From the NCBI GenBank assembly GCA_043784065.1, contig JAYVYR010000218.1, forward strand, positions 1-5,251: DNA of 5,251 nt, written 5' to 3'. Below, piece after piece: positions 1-5,251 of this stretch. The position numbers and the translations under genes were made by a program. A model generated the notes under the pieces. The model was not told the origin of the DNA, did no database searches, and saw only the letters and a program-made list of their open reading frames with translations. Source of the DNA: Bog-756 sp043784065 (GTDB lineage: Bacteria > Actinomycetota > Acidimicrobiia > Acidimicrobiales > RAAP-2). Each line of letters begins with the position of its first letter. Within the stretch, counting starts at the first letter, position 1.

Positions 1-1
1 C

Positions 2-1513
2 ATGGCGCGCGCCGATTCCCCTCTTCGAGCTGTGGTGCCGCGGTCCAGCCGGATGCGCTGGTGGGCATTGGTAGTGGTGTGCCTGGCCATGTTCATGAAT
101 GCCCTCGACTCGTCGATCGTCAACGTGGCCCTCCCCGATATCCAGAAGGAACTCCACTTCAGTGCGTCCGGGCTCACCTGGGTGGTGACCGCATTCCTGA
201 TCACGTTCGGGAGCTTCCTGCTCATGGCCGGCCGGCTGGGCGACCTGATCGGCCGCCGGAAGGTATTCCTGACCGGTATCGCGTTGTTCACCTCGGCATC
301 GGTCATGTGCGGCGTGGCTCAGAGTCAGGCCGTCCTGATTGGAGGCCGTTTCCTCCAAGGCATCGGCGGTGCCTTTTCGTCATCGGTGATCATCGCCATC
401 ATCGTCACCGAGTTCCCTGCCCCGGGTGAGCGCAGCCGGGCCATGAGCGCCTACATCTTCGTCGCCGTGGGTGGTGGCTCCATCGGACTCCTGGTGGGTG
501 GAATCCTGACCCAGGCGCTGAGTTGGCACTGGATCTTCTTCATCAACCTCCCCGTCGGAGTGTTCACCTTCGTGGCCGGCCGGGCGCTGATCGTCGAAAA
601 TGTCGGCCTCGGCATCCGGAACGGTGTGGACGTGACCGGCTCGGTGCTCGTCACCGTGTCGCTGATGCTCGGGATCTACGCCATCTCTACCGCAACCCGG
701 TTCGGATGGCTGTCCGCCCATACGCTGGTCTTCGGCGGGGCGTCGGTGGCCCTGCTCGTCGCGTTCTTCGTCCTCGAGTCCCGCTTGGCCAACCCGATCA
801 TGCCGCTGCGGATCCTACGAATCCGCACGCTCACCAGCTCCAGCATCATCCGGGGCATGCTGGCCACGGGCATGTTCACCACGTTCTTCCTGGGTGCCCT
901 CTACCTCGAGGGCGTCCTCGGCTTCACCCCGGTCCAGACCGGCCTCGCCTTCCTCCCGATGTCAGTAACGATGGGGATCCTGTCGGCCGGTGTGACGGCC
1001 CGGATGGTGACGAGGTTTGGGGACAAGTGGGTCCTGATCCCGGGCATGGTGGCCGGAACCCTTGGACTGCTCCTCTTGACCACACTCGGGACCGGCACCA
1101 GCTATGCGGCGGTGATGTTCCCCGCATTCCTGCTCATCGGGGCCGGTGCCGGCACTGCCTTCGCCCCCCTGCTGTCGATCGCCATGGCGGATGTGCCCGT
1201 ATCCGACGCTGGACTCGGCTCGGGCATCGTCAACGTGTCCATGCAGATGGCGTCCGCCCTGGGATTGGCCATCCTCAGTGCCATTGCCACTGGACGGAGC
1301 CACACCTTGGCGGCTGCCGGGCACAACGCGGCATCAGCCCTGACCGATGGCTACCGACTTGCGTTCCTCATCTCGGCGATCCTGGTCGGCACGGGCACGG
1401 TGGTAGCCGTCGTGGCCCTCGACAAGTCGCCCGCTCGGCCGCCGGGCACGCTCGAAGCGATCCACCTCGCCGAGGAAGAGCTGTCGGCAGCATCCGAGCC
1501 TTTTCCGCACTGA
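2..1513 (+). CDS. DHA2 (EmrB/QacA-type) MFS drug exporter, 14 predicted helices
   Basis: This is an inner-membrane proton-coupled efflux transporter of the major facilitator superfamily; its substrate cannot be read from sequence. The 503 residues show about 14 hydrophobic segments, roughly at 20-40, 58-78, 87-107, 110-135, 149-170, 176-197, 209-229, 239-258, 284-303, 311-332, 343-361, 368-390, 407-428 and 453-472. That count fits the 14-helix DHA2 branch. Motifs seen are LDSSIVNVALPDI in helix 1 (35-47), motif A GRLGDLIGRRK in the 2-3 loop (77-87), RFLQG of motif B (116-120), and motif C as GSIGLLVGG (159-167), followed by WHWIFFINLPVG (175-186). In motif C the classical Gly-Pro is Gly-Leu, as in many related DHA2 proteins as I recall them. 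The ATG is the second base of the window, so neither a ribosome site nor a more upstream start can be examined. The short polar N-terminus before helix 1 is normal for the family, which supports this start. The gene converges on fhs. Confidence 0.93.
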   Translation: MARADSPLRAVVPRSSRMRWWALVVVCLAMFMNALDSSIVNVALPDIQKELHFSASGLTWVVTAFLITFGSFLLMAGRLGDLIGRRKVFLTGIALFTSASVMCGVAQSQAVLIGGRFLQGIGGAFSSSVIIAIIVTEFPAPGERSRAMSAYIFVAVGGGSIGLLVGGILTQALSWHWIFFINLPVGVFTFVAGRALIVENVGLGIRNGVDVTGSVLVTVSLMLGIYAISTATRFGWLSAHTLVFGGASVALLVAFFVLESRLANPIMPLRILRIRTLTSSSIIRGMLATGMFTTFFLGALYLEGVLGFTPVQTGLAFLPMSVTMGILSAGVTARMVTRFGDKWVLIPGMVAGTLGLLLLTTLGTGTSYAAVMFPAFLLIGAGAGTAFAPLLSIAMADVPVSDAGLGSGIVNVSMQMASALGLAILSAIATGRSHTLAAAGHNAASALTDGYRLAFLISAILVGTGTVVAVVALDKSPARPPGTLEAIHLAEEELSAASEPFPH

Positions 1514-1562
1514 CCGACGTAGTGGGGGTGCAACGGCTCCGATGGGCAGGTTCAGTTCTTGT

Positions 1563-1766
1563 TCACGAGTGCGATCCGTAGGCCTGGGTCTGGGTCATGG
1601 TGCCCGGTCCTTTCACCTGGACCTCCGTCGTTCCCTTGCGGACGGCGACCGCGGCTGCACTCGAGCCGGTGTCGGCGCGGACGATCACGGTCTGGATGGA
1701 GCGAGCGGAGCTCTAGGGGCAGACGGTCACCGACCCGTTGGACCGGGTGGTGGGCGCAGTGTGCAT
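1563..1766 (-). pseudogene. Decayed coding segment with in-frame amber codon, function unknown
   Basis: In the gap between the exporter and fhs, one minus-strand frame reads as protein. It gives about 17 codons from the ATG at 1766-1764, a TAG at 1715-1713, then 49 codons to a TGA at 1565-1563. Counting by hand, 58 of the 66 sense codons end in G or C. In the 49-codon part, GC at positions 1, 2 and 3 is about 59, 61 and 86 percent, the profile of a real gene in this genome. The peptide after the amber includes IQTVIVRADTGSSAAAVAV and ends in TQTQAYGSHS, an alternating pattern suggesting beta structure. No Shine-Dalgarno precedes the ATG, so this looks like the 3' remnant of a lost gene. I do not recognise the family. 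It could instead be a small ORF starting after the amber, for example at the GTG four codons before RADTG, or a gene hit by a sequencing error. Confidence 0.45.
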
Positions 1767-1809
1767 GGAGAAAGGATGGACCCGAGGCCGACCCTTGGGC
1801 CGAGATAGC

Positions 1810-3516
1810 TCAGTACAGACCGATGATCTCGCCGTTCTCGTCGATGTCGATGTCGAAGGCCGCCGGGTGGGATCCAAGGCCGGGCATGGTACGCATGTCG
1901 CCGCAGATGGCGTAAGCGAAGCCGGCTCCGGCCGACAGGCGGACCTCGCGGACGGGCAGGCGCCACCCGGTCGGGGCGCCCTTCAGTGCCGGGTCCGAGG
2001 AGATGGAGAGGTGCGTCTTGGCGATGCAGACTGACAGGCCGCCGAAACCGTTGGCCTCGAGCTGGTCGAGCCGCTTGGCCGCCGCCGGCTGGTAGTCGAC
2101 GCCGTCGGCTCCGTACACCTGGGTGGCGATCGTCTCGATCTTCTCCCGCAGCGTCGCTTCGGCCTGGTAGAGGAACGAAAACGTGCTTGGCTCCTCGGCG
2201 GCCTCGGCCACGGCATGGGCCAGTTCGATGGCTCCCTGGCCGCCGTCAGCAAAGTGAGTGGTGACCGCACACCGGACTCCGAGCGATCGGGCAATGGCAC
2301 GGATGGCGTCGTACTCGCTCTCGTGGTCGTCGGGGAAGGCGTTGATCGCCACCACCGGGGTGACACCGTGGAGCAGGACGTTCTCGAGCTGCTTGATCAA
2401 ATTGGCACCGCCAGACCGGACTTCGTCAGGGTTCTCGGCGAGCAGCGCCGGCGGCAGCGGTTTGCCGGCCACGATCCGGTGGGCACCGGAGTGAGCTTTC
2501 AGCGCCCGCACAGTGGTCACCACGACTGCTGCATCCGGGGTCAATCCCGAAACCCGGCATTTGATGTTAAAAAATCGCTCCGCACCCATGTCGGCACCGA
2601 AGCCGGCCTCAGTGATGAGGTAGTCGCCAGTGTGGATGCCGATCTGGTCGGCGACGACCGACGAGTTGCCGTGGGCGATGTTGCCGAAAGGTCCGGCGTG
2701 GACCAGGACCGGTGTGTTCTCCAACGTCTGGAGCAGGTTCGGCTTGAGGGCATCACGCATGATGACGGTCATCGCCCCGGCTCCGCGTAGCGCCTCGGCC
2801 GTGACCGGCCGCCCGCCTGTGTCGAAGCCGACCACGATCGCACCCAGACGCCTGCGCATGTCGCGCAACGACGTCGACAGGGCCAGGACGGCCATCACCT
2901 CACTTGCCGCCGTGATGTCGAACCCCGACTGCCGGGGCACCCCGTCCTGTTCCGTCCCCAGCCCGATCACGATGTTCCGGAGGGCCCGGTCGTTGACGTC
3001 GAGGACCCGACGCCACGAGATGTTGTGGACGTCGAGGTCGAGCTCGTTCCCGTGGTGGAGATGGTTGTCGACGATGGCCGACAACGTGTTGTGGGCGGCC
3101 GTCACCGCATGCATGTCACCGGTCAGGTGGAGGTTGAACGCCTCGAACGGGGCGGCCTGGCTGTAACCGCCGCCGGCTGCGCCCCCCTTGATGCCGAACG
3201 TCGGTCCCATCGAGGACTGGCGGATGGCCGCCGTGGCCTGTTTGCCGATGTGTTTCATTCCCTGGGCCAGGCCGATGGTCGTCGTGGTCTTGCCCTCGCC
3301 CAGGGGAGTGGGGGTGACAGCGGTTACGACGACGTACTTGGCCCGCGGGCGATCGGCCAGCACCTCGACGGCGTCGAGGGAGACCTTGGCCACGTAGCGG
3401 CCGTAGGGGTCGAGGAGGTCCTCGCCGATGCCCATCGAGGCCGCCACCTCGGTGATCGGGAGCAGGGAGGCACCGCGTGCGATCTCGAGCGCGGTCAGCA
3501 GTTTGGTATCCGTCAT
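1810..3516 (-). CDS. fhs: Formate-tetrahydrofolate ligase (formyltetrahydrofolate synthetase)
   Basis: This cytoplasmic enzyme (EC 6.3.4.3) joins formate to tetrahydrofolate using ATP, giving 10-formyl-THF for purine, formyl-Met and serine/glycine one-carbon metabolism. The protein has 568 residues, close to the usual 555-560. It covers the whole family: P-loop TPLGEGKTTTT at 70-80, Arg99 in the RQSSMGP segment (expected to contact formyl phosphate), signature GIKGGAAGGGYSQ at 108-120, VRALKAHSG at 336-344, VVAINAFPDD at 388-397, DGGQGAIELA at 424-433, VYGADGV at 467-473, AKTHLSISSDP at 499-509, and C-terminal LSAGAGF and MPGL. The start is set at the ATG at 3516, where the protein begins MTDTKLL and a GAGGAG lies five bases upstream. 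The open frame runs another 62 codons upstream, but that part is Pro/Arg-rich and unlike the family. The gene is divergent from the lactonase and convergent with the exporter. All key motifs are present and the enzyme should be active. Confidence 0.97.
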   Translation of the reverse strand: MTDTKLLTALEIARGASLLPITEVAASMGIGEDLLDPYGRYVAKVSLDAVEVLADRPRAKYVVVTAVTPTPLGEGKTTTTIGLAQGMKHIGKQATAAIRQSSMGPTFGIKGGAAGGGYSQAAPFEAFNLHLTGDMHAVTAAHNTLSAIVDNHLHHGNELDLDVHNISWRRVLDVNDRALRNIVIGLGTEQDGVPRQSGFDITAASEVMAVLALSTSLRDMRRRLGAIVVGFDTGGRPVTAEALRGAGAMTVIMRDALKPNLLQTLENTPVLVHAGPFGNIAHGNSSVVADQIGIHTGDYLITEAGFGADMGAERFFNIKCRVSGLTPDAAVVVTTVRALKAHSGAHRIVAGKPLPPALLAENPDEVRSGGANLIKQLENVLLHGVTPVVAINAFPDDHESEYDAIRAIARSLGVRCAVTTHFADGGQGAIELAHAVAEAAEEPSTFSFLYQAEATLREKIETIATQVYGADGVDYQPAAAKRLDQLEANGFGGLSVCIAKTHLSISSDPALKGAPTGWRLPVREVRLSAGAGFAYAICGDMRTMPGLGSHPAAFDIDIDENGEIIGLY

Positions 3517-3521
3517 GGAGT

Positions 3522-3527
3522 CTCCTC
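3522..3527 (-). promoter_or_regulatory. Shine-Dalgarno of fhs
   Basis: GAGGAG on the minus strand ends five bases before the ATG at 3516. It fixes the start at MTDTKLL and argues against the 62-codon upstream extension of the frame. Confidence 0.8.
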
Positions 3528-3561
3528 GGGGTCGGCCCTGGCGGGGGAGCGGGCGAGGCGG

Positions 3562-3593
3562 ACTGTAACGCGGCCTCACCCCGAGTGAGGCAA
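3562..3593 (-). promoter_or_regulatory. Candidate fhs promoter with long spacer
   Basis: On the minus strand, TTGCCT (3593-3588) resembles a -35 box and TACAGT (3567-3562) fits the actinobacterial -10 pattern TANNNT. The spacer is 20 bases, longer than the usual 17, and the inverted repeat at 3573-3591 fills it. A start just downstream would give a leader of roughly 40 bases before the fhs ATG. Short boxes like these arise by chance, so this is a proposal only. Another TANNNT hexamer, TACGAT, lies further upstream on the same strand, at about 3621-3626. Confidence 0.35.
3573..3591. repeat. Perfect 7-bp inverted repeat, possible operator
   Basis: GCCTCAC and GTGAGGC are exact complements separated by the five bases CCCGA. 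The repeat lies 57-75 bases upstream of the fhs start codon, inside the spacer of the candidate promoter. It could be a repressor or MerR-type activator site. If transcribed from further upstream, it could also form a small hairpin in the fhs leader. No T-run follows on either strand, so it is not a standard terminator. Confidence 0.5.
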
Positions 3594-3658
3594 CAGGCGG
3601 GGCGGAAGCGTGGACGAGGGGATCGTAGGTAGGAATTTGGAAGTGGACACCCGGCAGC

Positions 3659-3670
3659 ATCAGATCTGAT
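3659..3670. repeat. Perfect 12-bp palindrome ATCAGATCTGAT
   Basis: ATCAGATCTGAT is its own reverse complement and has no gap. It is close to the middle of the divergent region, about 143 bases from the fhs start and 155 from the lactonase start. A second short palindrome, GATATC, overlaps its right edge. It is AT-richer than its surroundings, as binding sites of dimeric regulators often are. I cannot assign it to a regulator family. Confidence 0.45.
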
Positions 3671-3770
3671 ATCGCCGGGCGGCGTGACTGAGCAGACCCC
3701 ATTCGGGAACTCCACGATTGTCTCGTCTTGCCTCCTGCTTGCCGGAATGGCCGACGCTACGCTTCAGGTT

Positions 3771-3784
3771 GCAGGAACTCCTGC
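3771..3784. repeat. 6-bp inverted repeat in the lactonase leader
   Basis: GCAGGA and TCCTGC are exact complements with only AC between them, 41-54 bases upstream of the lactonase ATG. It could be an operator near the lactonase promoter. The two-base gap is too short for a normal RNA hairpin loop unless the inner pairs open. Short GC-rich repeats are common in this kind of DNA. Confidence 0.3.
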
Positions 3785-3813
3785 CGGCATTCCCGCCGAA
3801 CGGCACCACCGAA

Positions 3814-3820
3814 AGGGGAG
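3814..3820 (+). promoter_or_regulatory. Shine-Dalgarno of the lactonase gene
   Basis: AGGGGAG, within a longer AAAGGGGAG run, ends four bases before the ATG at 3825. It decides the start at MPTVETV over the GTG at 3684, which would add 47 residues with no counterpart in the family. Confidence 0.8.
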
Positions 3821-3824
3821 CGCC

Positions 3825-4805
3825 ATGCCCACCGTCGAGACCGTCAGGGGTGCCGTCGACACGACTCAACTCGGGCGTACCTACATGCACGAGCATATTT
3901 TTGTGTTGACCCCCGACGTCCAGCAGAACTATCCGGAGGTGTGGGGGGACGAGGAGGCTCGACTGGCTGACGCAGTGGCCAAACTGCGTGCCCTGGCAGC
4001 CAGCGGTGTATGTACCATCGTCGATCCGACCGTCGTAGGGCTGGGTCGCTACATCCCCCGGATTAAGCAAGTGGTTGATCAGGTGCCCGACCTCAACGTG
4101 GTCGTTGCCACCGGCTGCTACACCTTTCACGACGTTCCGTTTTTCTTCCACTACCGGACGCCCGAAGTCGGAGCGCTGCTCGGTCGCCAGGAGCCCGAGC
4201 CCATGGTGGACATGTTCGTGGGCGATATCACCGAGGGAATTGCCGGAACGGGCGTGCGGGCCGGGATGCTCAAGTGCGCTATCGACGAGGCCGGCCTGAC
4301 TGGCGGGGTGGAGCGGGTGATGCGGGCCGTCGCCAAGGCCCATCTGGCCACCGGTCGCCCGATCACCGTGCATACCCATCCGGAAAGTCACAGCGGGCTT
4401 GACGTGCAACGCGTGATGACGGAGGAAGGAGTGGAACCTTCAGCCGTGGTGCTCGGCCACAGCGGCGACACCACCGATGTCGACCACCTGGCAGCACTGG
4501 CCGAGGCCGGCTTCTGGTTGGGCATGGACCGGTTCGGCATCAACCTCGCCACCACGTTCGAGGCCCGGGCCGACACCGTCGTGGAACTGTGTCGGCGGGG
4601 ACTGGCCGACCGGATGGTGCTGTCCCACGATGCAGCTTGCTACATCGACTGGGTCGACCCCGATGCCCTGGCCTTCCTGCCGCAGTGGCACTACCTGCAC
4701 ATCGAGCAAGACGTGCTTCCCTACCTCCGACTGCACGGAGTGACTGACGAGCAGATCACCACGATGCTGGTAGGCAACCCACGCCGGATCTTCGAGGGAG
4801 TCTGA
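3825..4805 (+). CDS. Phosphotriesterase-like lactonase (amidohydrolase superfamily)
   Basis: This is a 326-residue metal-dependent hydrolase of the phosphotriesterase family (Pfam PF02126), predicted cytoplasmic with no signal peptide. All expected binuclear-metal ligands are present: His22 and His24 in MHEH, Lys150 in RAGMLK (the lysine normally carboxylated), His183 in ITVHTH, His212 in VLGHSGDTTD, and Asp269 in LSHDA. Tyr99 in ATGCYT matches the tyrosine that helps position lactones in PLL enzymes, and Arg236 in MDRFG is the usual loop-7 arginine. Length and the segments GRTYMHEH, QNYPEVWGDE, GLGRYIPRI, DVPFFFHY, HYLHI and NPRRIFE strongly recall the mycobacterial lactonase PPH as I remember it. 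Hydrolysis of lactones, including acyl-homoserine lactones, is therefore more likely than true paraoxonase activity, though weak phosphotriesterase activity is common in the group. The gene is divergent from fhs and stands alone; the next gene converges on it 35 bases away. Its exact natural substrate is unknown. Confidence 0.93.
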   Translation: MPTVETVRGAVDTTQLGRTYMHEHIFVLTPDVQQNYPEVWGDEEARLADAVAKLRALAASGVCTIVDPTVVGLGRYIPRIKQVVDQVPDLNVVVATGCYTFHDVPFFFHYRTPEVGALLGRQEPEPMVDMFVGDITEGIAGTGVRAGMLKCAIDEAGLTGGVERVMRAVAKAHLATGRPITVHTHPESHSGLDVQRVMTEEGVEPSAVVLGHSGDTTDVDHLAALAEAGFWLGMDRFGINLATTFEARADTVVELCRRGLADRMVLSHDAACYIDWVDPDALAFLPQWHYLHIEQDVLPYLRLHGVTDEQITTMLVGNPRRIFEGV

Positions 4806-4840
4806 GCTCTCACCGGTCCGTGCGGGTAGGCGCATTGGGT

Positions 4841-5251
4841 TCAGGGCGTCAGGTCGGTCAGTGGCGGCGGTGGGGACGAAGCCCTTGCAGGGGTCAGGTG
4901 GTGGGCGACAATCGCAATCGCCACCTGGTCGGAACATCCCTTGGTGACCTCGGTCGAGGCGAAGGCTGCGCCGGCGCTGGTGAACACCGTCGACTCGGGT
5001 AGGTCAGCGTAGGTCTGGGTCCAGGCATTAGGAGGTGGGGATGCTGTACAGCAGGAATTGGGCCCCCGTTGGGGTGCCGAAAATGGAGATCAGGGTACTC
5101 AGTCCGGTGGCTGGAGCAGCGGCAACCACGCCGAACACGTGGAGCTCCGGTGCGTATGTCGGTGCCTGCTCGCCGGCAAAGAGCGCGGCATGCCCGCCTT
5201 GGGAGTGGCCGTAGATCACCACGTTGTTCGCCGTTCGGAGGCCGGCGATGT
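4841..5251 (-). pseudogene. Secretory-lipase-type alpha/beta hydrolase, frameshifted and 3'-truncated
   Basis: The gene enters from the right edge on the minus strand, so its N-terminal part is outside the window. The visible frame contains VVIYGHSQGGHAALFAGEQA, with the nucleophile serine of GHSQGG at 5204-5202, then YAPELHVFGVVAAAPATGL. This is typical of the bacterial secretory lipase (LIP, PF03583) family, which is usually exported and acts on esters or triglycerides. The frame stops at a TAA (5030-5028). The +1 frame then continues the family pattern with NAWTQTYADLPESTVFTSAG and TKGCSDQVA, ending at a TGA (4843-4841). One extra base fits best, probably in the four-base G run at 5037-5040. 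The family needs roughly another 100 or more residues with the catalytic Asp and His, and these are missing. The similarity fades about 35-60 bases before the lactonase stop codon. A single sequencing error could explain the shift but not the missing end, so this is most likely a dead gene. Confidence 0.75.

Larger units (their letters stand above)
3517..3824. other. Divergent intergenic region between fhs and the lactonase gene
   Basis: This 308-base stretch separates two divergently transcribed genes and should hold both promoters. It contains no credible gene. The open frames that cross it from both sides are extensions of fhs and the lactonase; they would overlap each other and show no family similarity. 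What it does hold is a ribosome site next to each gene, a candidate fhs promoter at 3562-3593, and three perfect inverted repeats (3573-3591, 3659-3670, 3771-3784). I could not find a convincing -35/-10 pair for the lactonase. I saw no known riboswitch consensus, although a structure search was not possible. Confidence 0.8.

Noticed and set aside
157..502. Motif C Pro-to-Leu change as sign of a defective exporter
   Set aside because: GLLxGG in place of GPxxGG is, to my knowledge, common in actinobacterial DHA2 transporters, and every other motif is intact.
523..1581. 352-codon open frame on the + strand overlapping the exporter
   Set aside because: It is a shifted frame of the exporter, rich in Arg, Pro, Gly and His as expected of a shadow in GC-rich DNA. 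The exporter frame has all the MFS motifs.
1563..1766. Left-hand remnant as the missing C-terminus of the right-hand lipase, split by insertion of fhs and the lactonase
   Set aside because: Strand and order would fit, but the remnant shows no Asp or Gly-His segment like the end of a LIP-family lipase, and no repeats or target duplication mark the junctions.
1542..1808. 88-codon + strand frame in the gap after the exporter
   Set aside because: It is Arg/Gly/His-rich low-complexity peptide. The opposite strand carries the coding-like third-position GC bias in the same stretch.
1514..1809. Terminator, tRNA or repeat array in the exporter-fhs gap
   Set aside because: I found no strong stem followed by T's, no tRNA T-loop motif and no repeated units.
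2215..2790. 191-codon + strand frame opposite fhs, and similar long antisense frames at 3025-3588 and 4440-4937
   Set aside because: They lie antisense to strongly conserved genes, have no recognisable family and no convincing ribosome sites. The short lipase-like part near 4860-4937 was treated under the pseudogene.
3517..3702. 62-codon N-terminal extension of fhs in the open frame
   Set aside because: It is Pro/Arg-rich with no family similarity, it would overlap the candidate promoter, and a good Shine-Dalgarno with correct spacing precedes the ATG at 3516.
3684..3824. 47-codon N-terminal extension of the lactonase from GTG 3684
   Set aside because: The family starts just before the MHEH segment. 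AGGGGAG lies four bases before the ATG at 3825, and the extension would overlap the extended fhs frame.
4806..4840. Rho-independent terminator between the lactonase and the lipase remnant
   Set aside because: The only pairing seen (ACCG with CGGGT around 4811-4827) is short and bulged, and no T-run follows.

Overview
The window is high-GC DNA with strong GC preference at third codon positions and Shine-Dalgarno-led starts. It looks like a high-GC Gram-positive chromosome, probably Actinomycetota. An Acidimicrobiia- or mycobacteria-like source is a guess, based on the lactonase and secretory-lipase families and on the style of the DHA2 exporter. It cannot be proved from this window.

Layout from left to right: (1) a nearly full 14-helix DHA2-family drug exporter on the + strand (2-1513); its ATG lies at the window edge, so its true start is not certain. 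(2) A 296-base gap between convergent genes. It holds no complete gene, but it does hold a decayed minus-strand coding segment (1563-1766) interrupted by an amber codon. (3) A complete formate-tetrahydrofolate ligase (fhs) on the minus strand (1810-3516). (4) A 308-base divergent intergenic region (3517-3824) with three perfect inverted repeats, one placed inside a candidate fhs promoter. (5) A complete phosphotriesterase-like lactonase on the + strand (3825-4805) with every expected metal ligand. (6) A secretory-lipase-type alpha/beta hydrolase on the minus strand that runs off the right edge (4841-5251). It is frameshifted and lacks the C-terminal part that should carry the catalytic acid and histidine, so it is called a pseudogene.

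The intact genes do not form one pathway. Fhs feeds formate into the tetrahydrofolate one-carbon pool. The lactonase is probably a cytoplasmic hydrolase of lactones, possibly acyl-homoserine lactones. The exporter is a proton-driven efflux pump of unknown substrate. The only plausible shared control is the fhs/lactonase divergent promoter region. No CRISPR array, tRNA, rRNA, insertion sequence or defence system was seen. Two points deserve most attention: gene decay on both sides of the fhs-lactonase pair, and the symmetric sites between those two genes. I see no convincing evidence for a new multi-gene system.
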